Source: Dermatemys mawii (lineage: Eukaryota; Chordata; Testudines; Dermatemydidae). From it: a stretch of DNA of 64,000 bases. Position 1 is the stretch's first letter. Every line of letters begins with the position of its first letter. This document shows positions 1 through 11,307 of this stretch, piece after piece. The position numbers were made by a program, and so were the translations under genes. The notes under the pieces are model-generated. The model searched no databases, was not told the DNA's origin, and saw only the letters and a list, made by a program, of their open reading frames with translations. The stretch is from positions 42,098,949 to 42,162,948 of the forward strand of contig ML677335.1 in assembly GCA_007922305.1 (NCBI GenBank). The letters are read 5' to 3'.

Positions 1-1936
1 ACATTAAGCTATATTGTAAGAATTCACCTATACACTATTATGAGGCCAGATCCTCACTTGTTACATGTCAGCCCAGCTCTGTTATTTGAGTGGAGTTGCA
101 CAGGTTTCCAGAAGCTAATGTAAAAACTTAGATTTTACTCAAAGTTTCAAAGCAGTTTATATTAGCAGTACATCTTGAAACCTGAATTTACTTCATGTAA
201 CAACACTTGACATCAGAGGATTGGTTTGTTGGACAAATGTTCAAAAATCAAATTTAGATCTATATCAGTATTTTTCAGTGGTACAATATAGGCTAATTTT
301 TCCAGCACTGTGACCTATTTGACCATTTGCTTGCCCTGAACGCAAGTCACTATCCCTACACTACCAGTGGAGATTTCCTCCTGAGAACACAGATCATGAA
401 AATCTGACATATTAATGTGTTTTTGTTTGCTTCAAATGATTCACTTCAGTGTGGAATACTGGAATTACAGCAAGAATTCCTAAAGGTACTTGTAATGATG
501 AAGCTCTCTGGTTTGCATAATTAAATCTATATAGTATATGAACATAGCAATAATCATATGGTAAGCAATACTCCTGAATTCCAATTCTAGGGCCTGATGC
601 ACCATGCACGTTTCTTATATGAGCACTCTCACTGAAATAAATGGGTAACTTTGCTCAAGCACCCTTATATACATATAAATTTGCCACAAGCATGCACTTT
701 GCCATCAGCTCCATAGCTGAATTGCTTCTGTACAACAATGTAGGACAAAAACACAAGCTAGGCTGGGAGGAGAAAGGAACGAAAGAAAGTGTAAAAACTG
801 CTAAAAGGAGGATTGATAGAGATGCCGTTGGCAGCCCTCATCATTGTCAAAAGAAATGTGTATGTTATGCAAAGTCAGAAGTGAGCACTACCAAAATGCA
901 TCTGAAGTTCAAAAGCCACGCTGCAATTAATCCATTAAAAAAGCCACTGAGATAAATAATTCAAGCACAGTGGGATACCAGATGGCAGTGTAGGACAAAG
1001 TCTTATAAAGTTTCCAAAAGCACACCACAACCTCCAAGTGAGGAATGACCAAGGGTTCCCTTTAGGTATTTTTTATGCCATTGATGCTCTCTCATCATCT
1101 CATCCTTTAAAATCTTCAGATGAAAACACAGGGATATGTTTTAGAAAGAAGTCAGACCATTAAACACCTCTGCTGGAAATGTAAGGACCACCTGGTAACA
1201 AAGCAGATGTATGATGGTCAAGAGGATTAAAATGGGCTGAGGACATTCTTCAGGGCCCAGAGCCCCAAAAGATCCCATGGTAGAAGGAAGAGGAAGCAAC
1301 ACATTGATCTGATATCTTTAGTTCAGTTCTTAGAATGCATGTATTATTAACTCCAGCTCACAATAACCACAGTTCTAAGGCTGAGAATGTCTTCTTTCAT
1401 AAATAAATAAATAAATGACTTAAGACTACATTAGAAATGTATCAACAGAAGAAGATCTACTAATTAGTATTACTATAGTTGTGAAACAAATTGTGTTTGA
1501 TTCATGCATTATAGTACAGAACTACACACACAAAGTAGTGAACTGCTTAAATTCAACTGATTTTTATGCCAGGATTCTAACAACATTAGAACATTACTTT
1601 ATCAAGCTGGTGGAACAGGTGACAAAAAGAAACCATTTCATCACCAAAAGTGCCCAAGCACACACACACACAAATCCCTTTTCCACATAGCTTCTCTCCC
1701 CTATCTTAAAAAACAAAACTAGGAACAACCCAGACACATCACAACAACATATAAAGCAATGCAGGCATTACTTTTCAGAATGTGTTAGTCAAAAATTCAT
1801 GCACAAACAGTTCAAGTAACCCAAAACTATTCCAAATTATAACAAGCAACTTCATATAAAACCAAAGGAAGACTTAACAGTCATTTATTTTGATTTTGTT
1901 TTCACATCTAGCTTTGCCTTCATTTTCCACACTTAC
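1..1936 (-). other. KAT6B: KAT6B intron after the first coding exon
   Basis: A+T-rich intron sequence downstream of the donor at 1936. It holds short simple repeats: a TAAA-type run near 1401-1416 and a CA run near 1660-1671. No exon, transposon end or RNA gene was recognised. Confidence 0.75.
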
Positions 1937-2557
1937 CTGGTCTTTTTCATGGGGTAGAAGGCTTACGGGTGGGAGAGAAGCTGGGAAAGCACTGGAATAT
2001 TTTGGAGCTCCTTTACTGTCCAAACTACCATAATTCACCCTATATTGAGGTCCATCCTTCAGTAACCTCCCATTATTTACAGCACGCTTGGCCCCCAGCC
2101 GTAATCTCTGCTGAAAGACAGGGTTGTTGAAAATACTTGCCAGGTCATTTTGACTTCTCAAATATTTCTCAATGTTTTTCAGAGAGGAGCCATTTGCTTC
2201 CTGAAGCCCTTCGATTGCTCGTCTCAATAGTTTATTCCAATCCACATTACGAAGCTCATTAGAGGCTCCTCTAGATCCCTTAACAGACTTGGGAAGAGTG
2301 CCAGCTTTAGCAGATGAAAAACGCCCAGGATTATCTGGGTCCTTGTACGATGCAAGGCCTTTGTTGGTAACTTTAAGAATAGAGCCATCTTGAACACTCA
2401 GCTCCAACTGTTCTGAAACAGTTTTCTTATCTAATCCATGTGAAGAGCACACAGCATGACAAATTCTTTCTTCCGATGGCCTTTGCTTTTGCTTTTTAAC
2501 CTTTTGTATAGCCTCAAGAATCCACTCTGTATAAAGTGGGTTTGCAAGTTTTACCAT
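1937..2557 (-). CDS. KAT6B: KAT6B first coding exon (N-terminal winged-helix and H15 region)
   Basis: KAT6B (MORF/MYST4) is the MYST-family histone H3 acetyltransferase that works in the nucleus in the BRPF-ING5-MEAF6 complex. This exon encodes residues 1-207. It opens with [18 protein letters not shown], the conserved start of KAT6 proteins, and ends at SLLPHEKDQ, where the known proteins continue into the PHD fingers on later exons outside the window. Residues about 1-77 form the first winged helix. Residues about 103-178 ([13 protein letters not shown] to [10 protein letters not shown]) form the linker-histone-like H15 domain. KAT6B is chosen over KAT6A because of [27 protein letters not shown] and [11 protein letters not shown]. 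The ATG at 2557-2555 sits in a strong ACCATGG context; a longer in-frame reading has no upstream ATG. The donor is CAG|GTAAGT (GT at 1936-1935). Without splicing the frame runs on for only 21 codons. No damage is seen. Confidence 0.97.
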
Positions 2558-2824
2558 GGTTGACCAATAATATCTTCCAGCCAAAAATTACCCATAGAGG
2601 TTCCTCTTTACTCTTTTAAACAAACCTTTCAGACGTTATTCACAACTCTCAAACAATCAGAGGGTTCCACATGCTGTTTAGCAGCTTTTCATAAATATCC
2701 ATACTTCAGAAATCAGAAGAAGCAAACACGTGTTGACTGAAATTCCTTATTATTTTACCAACATGGAAGTCTAGAAAGACTGTTCCTGGTAGTATGGGTA
2801 CGTCCTTATCAAGGAATGGAAAAG
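2558..2824 (-). other. KAT6B: KAT6B 5'UTR part of the first coding exon, with splice acceptor
   Basis: Immediately upstream of the exon is a textbook acceptor on the minus strand: a branch-point-like CACTAACTAT, then a long T/C tract, then CTGAAG ending at 2825. This makes a single exon of 888 nt (2824 to 1937) with 267 nt of leader. The leader holds several upstream ATGs (see the uORF entry). The exon boundary is inferred from splice-site quality only. Weaker AG sites nearer the ATG (for example after a TTTCTGAAG at about 2704) are possible alternatives. Confidence 0.65.
2649..2702 (-). other. Short upstream ORF in the KAT6B leader
   Basis: On the minus strand an ATG at 2702-2700 opens a 17-codon reading frame (MDIYEKLLNSMWNPLIV) ending in TGA at 2651-2649, 91 nt before the KAT6B ATG. 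Two other ATGs in the leader are followed within a few codons by stops. If the exon boundary at 2824 is right, the uORF is in every mRNA that uses this exon. Its translation is inference. Confidence 0.45.
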
Positions 2825-4563
2825 CTTCAGAAAGAAAAAAAAAGAAACAAATAGTTAGTGCTGAAATAGATACAAATTCACAATAAAAAAAATCTGCTGT
2901 CATTTTTTAAGATTGGAGATAGTCCAGTAATGAAGCCTCAGTGTGACTTTTCAAAATTACAGTTACCCTGGTACAAGTAGAAATGTATGCATTCTGTGGG
3001 TTACTTTCTAAAAGGGAAGAGAAGTGTGGAATTCTTAAACACATTTTGCAAATAAAGTGCTGTTTTGAGTCCCAACTCCCCAGTTCACTAATTAGTTCTT
3101 AAAAGGATTCAATTCAGTGAAATCTTTCCTCATGGAACACTAGTGATCAATAGACCTTCTTGAAGCCCACCAATGTAAAAAGTACACCATACATTGCACT
3201 ATGGTCTTGTAACTAATGAAGAAAGGATTAGCTTCTGTTAGTACCTGTTAGGGAATTCATTGATAAAGTGCCCTTTGTCAAGCATTCTCTTCTTTTCAAC
3301 AGGATTCAACGATTAAAAATGAACCTGTTCTGTTTAATTAGTTTATATATAGTTGAAAATCACAACCACCACCAAAACGTGAGCACTATATGATTGATAC
3401 AGTGGCCATAACAAGAATTGAAGTCACAGTATATACAAGGATAACTCTACACCACAGAGCTACCATCACCTCTGGGGCTGAAAACAAGGGCCTACCTATG
3501 CCAGTAATACCAGTGATTCTTAGGAAGGAGGAACTTTGCCAATGGAATGACAGGACGAGTCTGAGATATAAATGTAATTATATTATGCCTAATTCCTATT
3601 TCCAGTATGAAGACACACAAAACTCTTGACTTAAATGTACCATTTATCTGTGGCATTTGTCTCAAGACACAACATTTCCTCCAGTTTCTTGTATTTAGTA
3701 AGTGATTACATGGCCTCCAAAGTTAGCTGAAGTTTAGAATACAATAAATAGTTTCTTGGTAAGGTATAGACTCATTTTGTATCTCTACTTTCTTTAAGTT
3801 TCAACTTAAAGGTTGTTAAGCAAATAAATATACCCATACACAGAGATGAAAATATACTTCACTGTTAAGATTATTCTGTTTTATGACAATCTTCAAATCT
3901 TAAAAAGAGGTGTTTAAAAAAAAAAGTTAATCAACTACTTTGAGGACGTGCCCTATTATACACCAGCTTTAAACAAACACCACTTGATAGGATTAATACT
4001 TTGATAAGAGATAGAGTAGAAAAGAATATGTACTACCACATGGAACAGAACTTCTCAACATTTAAACTGACATTTCCTCTTTTGAAGAGGAGGATTCTCC
4101 AATTCTCCAGAAAAAACTACATGTAAACAAATATATGTATGTGTCAGCTGTTGAGGCAGCACACAATGACTCAACAGCAAAGTGCAAAGCCAATATTAAT
4201 ACCTCATGTAAAAAATGGCTTTTGCAACCAAGTCTACCCAATAATAATGAGCTCACCTTGTTCTTTTAAATAAAAATATTCTTGTTCTACAATACAATTG
4301 AATATTGAGTATATGGCATACTATATTACCAGAAAATGGAATTGCAATTTCACTGGTCACACCTATCTAGCAGTGGTAATTATTCTAATCTTCTCAGAAA
4401 GTTGTGAATAATTTTCAAGAGGAACAAATAGGCATGTGTTGGGTCTAATATTTTTCTTCCTTCTTTAAGTTTCAACTCCAGATACGGTCTCATGGGATAC
4501 TGCCCAGTAGGATTAAATAGTGGAAGTGTGGTCAGTCACTGATGAATTAAAGTGACTCTAGAC

Positions 4564-5390
4564 CAGTAGTCTGCGAGTTCCATTCAAGTGGTCCGCAGAT
4601 AGTTCCTTCTAAAGGTGTGCGCCTAGGCAGCCACAAGACAATGAAATTAGGTGCCTGGACCCTAGAGAAGATGCACATGTAAGGTGAAGTGGTGGCCTTG
4701 GGGGGGGAGAGGGAGGAGAGAAGGTAGAGTCAGTGGGGTGAGAAGAGGAAGCGAGAAAAATTTGGGATATACGGGGCTGCGGCAGCCAGAGAAAGAGGTG
4801 ACTTTCCCTAGCTCCAGAACTGCGGGTGCCAGGGAGAGAAGACCATCCTTCCCAGCCTCCGTCCCACCACAGCTTGGGGGATGCTGGAGTGGGGGGACAA
4901 AAAGGATACACAGACCCCTCCTTCCAGCCCCAGCTCATGGGCTGCCATGGCAGGGGAGAAAGGGGAGACCCCTCTGTTTCTCAGCCCCAGCTTGGGGGCT
5001 GATGCGGCAGGGGACAGAGGGAGAGACACCCCCCGCACCTCCTCTCCAGCCCAGCTTGGTGGCAGCTGCAGCTGGCAAAACTCTCCTCCTTCCCAGCTCC
5101 AGTTTGGAGGCTGCCATGGTGGGGGAGAGAGGGCACATCCATTGCATTAGAAAGGTAAGACTACTGATACTAAAATATGAGGTGTGCACTTTTATTTGTG
5201 GAACAAAACACTGTATTATTAGGGGGGTTTTTACACAGCACTTTCATTCAAAGCGCTTTACAACAGTTAGCTAACGGTGCAAACAACCTTTGGAAAGATC
5301 ATTAAGTGGCCCACCGAGACCCACAGCAATTTTCAAATGGTCCATGATTTTTTTGTTGGGGGGGGGGGGAGGGAAGGGGGAGAACCACAG
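4564..5390. mobile_element. Non-autonomous hAT transposon in the KAT6B 5' intron
   Basis: The ends are CAGTAGTCTGCGAG on the left and GGGGAGAACCACAG on the right, decayed forms of the CAGTGGTTCTC terminus common in hAT elements. An exact 8-bp target duplication, CTCTAGAC, flanks it (4556-4563 and 5391-5398). The 827-bp body contains a GC-rich tandem array and a run of twelve G at 5358-5369. No transposase is encoded. The long GC-rich frames on both strands are not genes. Confidence 0.82.
4850..5140. repeat. GC-rich tandem array, about 4.5 units of 57-65 bp, inside the hAT element
   Basis: Units recur at about 4868, 4927, 4984, 5046 and 5095. Each pairs a CCCAGCTTGGGGGCTG-like palindrome with a GGCAGGGGAGAGAGGG-like purine stretch. 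The units have diverged noticeably. Confidence 0.7.
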
Positions 5391-8300
5391 CTCTAGACCT
5401 AAGCAAGAAATCAGTAACTCAGATTTTATGAATGGCTCATCCTCTAGTTTTGGTTGGGGCTTAAGTAGTTTGGGGATTACAAACACAACAAGTCAACAGA
5501 TGGCCAAAATAAAAAGACATTTTGAAAATAAAATAAACAAATACAGGATTTGGATTTGCACTGACTCCTACACTGAAGCTTGCTGATCTTAACAGACTGA
5601 CTAGTGAAAAGGTAGCCCCACACATCCAAAGTCCACAAGCCACATTTCAAACAGTAATAGGTAAACTGTTCTGCATATTTGAGAACAGTTTTCAGACTGC
5701 TGTAACTTGAAGTGTTTAAATATAAATTGGTCACTGTGGACAGGGTTAAGTTTAAGATAGAATGTCTACTCATGGGAGCCATGCTCTGGTCAACTACATG
5801 AGGAAGGTTCTCATATAGTTTCATTTTAGAACCAAAGTAACATGTGAATGAGAATTGTGGGTGAAGATCATTTCAGACATAGCTGCAATGCTCAAACAGG
5901 GAGAGAGCTTTAGCCCACGCTTTAATTTTTGAGCATTTCTGAACCCTGGAAACTAAGAAAAAAAAACCACAAGTAAATATACCTTAGAAGTCACACTAAC
6001 ACCATTTAGTAGGGCTTGCTCATATCCGGTAATAAAATCTTGAGGGAACTCCTTGCAGTGGCAAGAGACTCCTATATAAACTACATTTTTTAAAAAAATA
6101 AAAGAAAAAAAGTGTTAGAGTTGTTTGACTCTACCATGGATTTTCCATGGGGATAAAGGTCAGTGCTTTAATTAAGCCCTCAAAACCATAATTGCTGAGT
6201 CATATAAATTTGCCACATTTTAAATTTACTCAAGTTTATATTAGTACATTAATGTCATATGAACTACCATATCATTTCCATTAAATTCCAAACCACATAG
6301 TGTAGGTTCTCAGAGGATACTGATGAAGCATATCAATATAAATACTGTAACCTGGGGGTTACAGGAATTTTTATTAGCAAATGGCTATGGCAGAGATGTA
6401 TGCAAGCTATAGGCTACTGCTAATTCTGACAGTACATTGCTGTGAAACTCTTGCAGCAAGCAGAAGAGTCACATTTTTACCGGTTTACTTTAAATTCCCT
6501 GTGTGTCACACAACCTCCTGCATGCTAGCACCTACTAAATCAACACTGGTGAAGTGTATCACCAGAAGCACAGGAGAATTTTCACTACATATGACAAGGT
6601 TTTCTCAATGGAGAAGCAAGACCTCTAAAAATTTACTTGCTCCAGAGGTCCAGCAGAGACTGAGTTTGTTAAGCTTCAAGGCACAGTGCAATACTTGTGC
6701 AGTCAGGCTTTTGAATGACTTTTTTAAAAAGTTAACAGAATAACAGACTCATTATTTGTTGTTTTGTCAGGGGGTGTATTTAATTAGGCAAAGCACACAG
6801 ATGCTTTCACAATGGGAACCAAAAGGGTTGACTGTAATTTTACATGAAATACGTAATAGTAAACATTCTCCCCAGAACACAGCCCAGATCAGTACCTGTG
6901 TGTCTGGCTTGCCCTACTTTGTAGAACATTTAAAAAAAAAAAAAATAAGAAGAAAAACAATTTTTCATAAATCAGGAACTTTGGTAGCAACTATTAAACC
7001 AAGTCCAAGACAACCAAAAATCAGATATAGGTCTTTGAGATTCAGTTCCCCACTATGTACTCAGCAAAATATGACTCCAAGAGTCTTTTCAAAGTTAAAA
7101 CACGTGAATACTGTAAGATTCAAAATAAAGCTACGATTAATAATTTTGCCAACAATGCTTATCTAGCACTGCTAAATCCAAATCAAAGTCACACACATTT
7201 AAAACTCAAAACTGCAATTGTTATTTGGCCAAAGTGTGTTGGCAACTTCATTTTATTATGTATAATAGTGTTTTCACTAGTTTACAATCTTCTTGGTGTC
7301 CACATTAATCTTCCAAAAAAATCATCATTAAGTAAATATTCTATTAAGACTTTCATAAGCTCCAACAAAGCAAGGATTAGTTTCACCACCATAATCTTAA
7401 ATTGGGAGGGACCAGTTCCAAGTCTCTTGGTGGCAGGCATTAACTTCATGGATTTAGCTGCCTCACACTGTGTATTGTGATTTTAGTTTCTCAAATGCTC
7501 AATTACGCCTTATTTTCAAAGTCATAGCAACTTTGATTACTTTTTAAATGCAGTATTTTAGCAGCCAAGTGGTTAGGAGTCATTAATCCTTTGGATACAT
7601 TTTGTGAACGTAAAGACATTAATATTGAGCACGCAGATCAGGAGCTCTGGAAAGCACAGTATCTTACTTTGCAGTGCAAGAAGAGACATTTCTGTTCAAT
7701 GGCTGGCCTGTGTTTAAATCATAAACTAGGCTAGAACCAAAATAGTTGCAAAATCACAACTTAATTTTTAGAATTAAGCTAAGTATCCCTGTTGTAAAAA
7801 CAAATCTACTGTAGGGCTAAAGCTAATTAAAGAATACCTTGACTGAACATGTCATTCCTGAGTGTAGTCACTAATCCTATAATCCTGTAATGACATCTTC
7901 CTTTAGACCAAACTAGTACCTGGATCATTCAGAAACAATTCTAGTTTCAGAAAAAGAACTGTTTGCTTAAATGGAAACAAGTTTTAATCTATCTGTTCTT
8001 AATAAGAAAAACAACAAGCTTTTCACACAAAGAAAAAAGCTCACCTCAATTGCTTTAAATATTATGCACAAATAAAAGTTTTTAAAATAGGACTTTAATA
8101 GAATAGATGGGGGGGGGGGGAGAACAGAAAAGACAGCGAGTTGTACAATCTGCTGGTGACCTGTACAGTACCATTTCATTCAGCTCCTTTCTACTTGCTC
8201 TGTTCACAGACAGCAGGAGCACCAGCAGGCCAGCTCTCTGCTGCAGCATCAGGGTCAGGTAAGGATTGCAGCCGGAGTGGAGAAAGAAGAGAAAACTGCC

Positions 8301-9399
8301 ACTCCATTAAACGAACTCTCTTGGCCACAGTCTTTTCATCCATTCCATTAGAATTATGCAGCCCATCAATTCTAATTCTTCCCTACTATCCCCTCAATTA
8401 AAGATTCAAGACATAAGTTTCCTTCTCAAAATAAATACAGCCACACACATACAAAAAATAAATAAATAAAAGTCAGACCAGGGGATTCCCAGTTCATAAG
8501 ACACTATTTAAACTAAAATTATTCATAGCATGGAGCCAGTGATTTCTTTTCTCTTCACATGGCATATACCTTTAATTATGACAAGTGAATGAACTGGTAC
8601 TCGTATAAAACCTTAGTTAAAACTGAAAAGGGAGAAGCATTAACAACTTTCACTGTAAGAAACAGATCAAGGGGTTATTTAATTCCTTGAAGAGCAGCAT
8701 ATGTAAATCAGGATCTGATGAAGTGTTTGTATTCTGCAATACCCCATAAGCCACCATAAGATCACATATTATAAAAGCAACAACAACATGACAGAAAGAA
8801 ACAAGCACCAGCAGCAGCAAGCAGCACCACCACAACCTGACAGCAACAAAATACGTTTGCCCTTCCCACCTTCCTCCCTGCATATTTTTAAAGCACTGAA
8901 TGTGCTACTACTATGACAGTGATTTCAAGTAATCAGCAACTAGAAGGAGAGAATATTTTGACTCCCTGGTTAATGCGGGGTGGATGCTTTTGTTGGAAAT
9001 ATATTTTTGACAGACTGGGGGTAATTTAAAGGCAAAGGTTTCTTTGCGGGAGGCGCGGAGGGATTTGTAATTCTCAGTAAGAGACATGGCAAGTTTTGAC
9101 CAGGGAGGTAGTTTAAACTAAGTGTTTTCAAGGTAGAATTTCTGAGGTTGCAAGTTTATTCTGAAATGCACAATATTTTTGCAACCTGGGGTGAGGAGGA
9201 TGTATTGGCAAGTCTCAGTCAGCTGCTGCAGGGAGATGCTTTATTGGGAAGGGGGATAAAGGGTATCATTTTATTTTAATTTTTAAATCCTTCCCCCCGC
9301 TCCCCACCCATTTTAATGCACAAACGTTCTGCATGTTTTATCTGGCAGGGCTGCAGGACAGGGTGGGTGGGGAGGGCAGCATCACTGTACAGATGTCCC

Positions 9400-10480
9400 C
9401 ACATGAGGCGGTGCCTGCATGTGTGACAAGCCTTCTCCTCCCCTCTCCCGGGGGAGGGATGCTGTGGGGACAAATTTCCCCTCCCCCTCTCAGGGTACCA
9501 CTCACCTCTGCTGGGATCAGGGCTGGGAGGGGGCGGAGCAACCTCCAGGTGCTGCTGCTGCTCCCCCTACTGCTGACTCTTCCCCTTGCTGCTGCTGCTG
9601 CTAGGCTGAGGCAGCTGCCGCCACTGCTGCTGCGGCTGGCTCCCCCCGCTCCCAGCTGCTGGGCTCCCCCTGCTGCCGCTGGGCTCACCTAAGCCGCCGC
9701 CATTTTGTATCACCCTGTTGTAGTTAACGTGAATCCGACATGACACTGATTACAGCCCAATGGAGTCTCATTAAAACCTTACCTACCCCCTCCCCCACAG
9801 CCTCGCGCGCCCCGCCCACCGCCGCCCGGCATTGGGTCGCGCCGCACCAAGCTCATTGGCCGCTCCTCGCTGTCCATCACCAGTCCGCAAAAGAGGCACA
9901 CCGAGCCCAGCAGCCAGCAAGGCTTCTCATTGGAAGATGGGACGTGCCAATCACTGGACAAGCCCCTACCATCACAAGAAACCCCGCCTCCCTGTCAGGG
10001 GGAGGCACTGTGGACAGCCATTGGCCGTTGCCACCACCAAACACCCGCAGGGACTCGGCTTGCCCTGGCCCAGCCTTGAACTCTACCGATTGGCAGCCGA
10101 TTACTAGATGGGGCGAGAAATCTGGCAGCCTGCCCTTCTATTGGATGCTGCACCCGTCAATCTCGCCTACTTCCCACCCCATTCCTCCCAGTCACCTCCT
10201 ACTCCTGAAGTTTGTTCGAGAGGTGAGCGCTGGCAAGCGACAGCTGCTGCTGAGCCAATACTTCAGGGCGGGCGCGCGACACACACTCATACACAGCGTT
10301 AAATATTGAGCTTCATGCGCGAGCCGCGGATCTTGCCACTCGTACGGGCGGGCGAGATAGACCCTGCGTGTTCTCTCAGCATAACCCTCCCGAGGTGCCT
10401 GGCACTAGCAGCGGCTTACGCGCACAGACGCAGCCCGCACCACGGAACAGAGGGGGTGAGGGGCACAATTCCCAGCGCCA
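9400..10480 (-). promoter_or_regulatory. KAT6B: KAT6B CpG-island promoter
   Basis: This is the only long CpG-dense block in the window and it lies upstream of the KAT6B coding start in the right direction. It holds nine CCAAT/ATTGG pentamers between 9757 and 10259, GC boxes of the CCGCCC type near 9810 and 9983, and on the minus strand AAAATGGCGGC (9706-9696), a YY1-type motif typical just inside a start site. No TATA box is evident. TSS position and direction are inferred; a divergent plus-strand start is also possible (see findings). Confidence 0.85.
9506..9710 (-). other. KAT6B: Candidate untranslated first exon of KAT6B
   Basis: Downstream of the YY1-type motif on the minus strand are donors TTAG|GTGAGC (exon end 9689) and CAGAG|GTGAGT (exon end 9506). 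The latter is the better consensus and would give an exon of about 200 nt rich in CAG/CTG triplets. A third donor, GTAG|GTAAGG (exon end 9783), lies upstream. Human KAT6B is known to have untranslated 5' exons. Which donor is used here cannot be decided from sequence. Confidence 0.5.
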
Positions 10481-11005
10481 ACGCCACATGCAGGTCCCTG
10501 CAAGTTTCCCCATGCAAAGCACAAGGGCTTCTCTGTCATCCCTTCTGCTAAGGAATAATTACAACCTACCGTACAGGGTTGGCGCATGCAACACACAAAA
10601 AGCCAGCCACTCCTGGCTTCCCTCCCCCACCCAACCCAGCCATCCCCTTCTCTGCAACATGCACAGGGACGCTGCAATGCTTTACCGAGCGTAAGTGTCT
10701 GCAAACACGTGCATCAGCCTCCAATGCAAAAAGAAAAAAAGTACCCAGCTTACTGACAAGCTCCTTGCACAGAGAGAGAGGAGGGAAAGGGGGTTATTAT
10801 GGTAAATTGCAGCCTGTCACCTAATGCAAAACAAAACCCATCGCATGCTCCCTGTTATACCCCCCACCCCTACATAAACTCCTATGAGTCTAACCTCTGG
10901 TGCAGGTTTCCCCCCTTTGCTTGCAATGACCTCCTTTCTCTGGCTGTGTGTGTTTCTGCAGCAGCGGTTCCTGCGGAATGTGCTGCCCCTGAAACGCGAT
11001 CGCGG

Positions 11006-11008
<3 letters not shown>

Positions 11009-11037
<29 letters not shown>
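11009..11037. repeat. (CT)n microsatellite upstream of the KAT6B promoter
   Basis: About 14 uninterrupted CT units, reading as (GA)n on the KAT6B strand, roughly 0.6 kb beyond the CpG-island edge. Confidence 0.95.
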
Positions 11038-11039
<2 letters not shown>

Positions 11040-11286
11040 GGCTGCAACCAGAGCCAGGAACACAACAACAACACAACCTCCCCCTCACACATACACAGTG
11101 AGGAAACGCAGCCAGGAGAAACAGACAAGGAAGGGAGGGGGGACAGTTTAAGAGAATCCCAAGTTAACGGATTGATTGCATCAGTTACCTTTTCTAAACT
11201 CCGTTGCTAAAGGGGAAAAAAAGAATAATATATAGAGAATACCTTTTCTCCCCTCCTCCTCTGTGGGATTCGTCTTCTTACACTTA

Positions 11287-11307
11287 ACACACACACACAC
11301 ACACACA
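11287..11307. repeat. (AC)n microsatellite
   Basis: About ten AC units, no gene context beyond the KAT6B upstream region. Confidence 0.95.

Larger units (their letters stand above)
2825..9505 (-). other. KAT6B: Intron(s) within the KAT6B 5'UTR
   Basis: Sequence between the acceptor at 2825 and the promoter-proximal donors near 9505. It contains one hAT element (4564-5390), a run of twelve G at 8109-8120, an AATA-type run near 8455-8470, and no other convincing element. A second untranslated KAT6B exon may lie here but could not be placed. The open frames in this stretch have no recognisable protein similarity. Confidence 0.6.

Noticed and set aside
2558..2584. N-terminal extension of KAT6B by nine codons
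   Set aside because: The extension begins with TTG, not ATG, and known KAT6 proteins start at MVKLANP in a strong initiation context.
4684..5274. Long plus-strand open frame (196 codons) and overlapping minus-strand frames
   Set aside because: They arise from the GC-rich tandem array inside a hAT element; open frames exist on both strands and the protein is low-complexity.
6381..7480. Three adjoining plus-strand frames of 120-141 codons
   Set aside because: Intronic on the antisense strand, A+T-rich, no similarity, no splice or promoter evidence.
8200..8270. Untranslated KAT6B exon on the minus strand
   Set aside because: The good splice signals here are on the plus strand; minus-strand sites are poor.
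9333..9692. Open frames on both strands in the CpG island rich in Leu/Ala/Ser
   Set aside because: Produced by CTG/CAG triplet-rich 5'UTR sequence lacking stops; no conserved protein.
10817..11128. Minus-strand frame with Glu-Arg repeats
   Set aside because: Direct translation of the (GA)n microsatellite.
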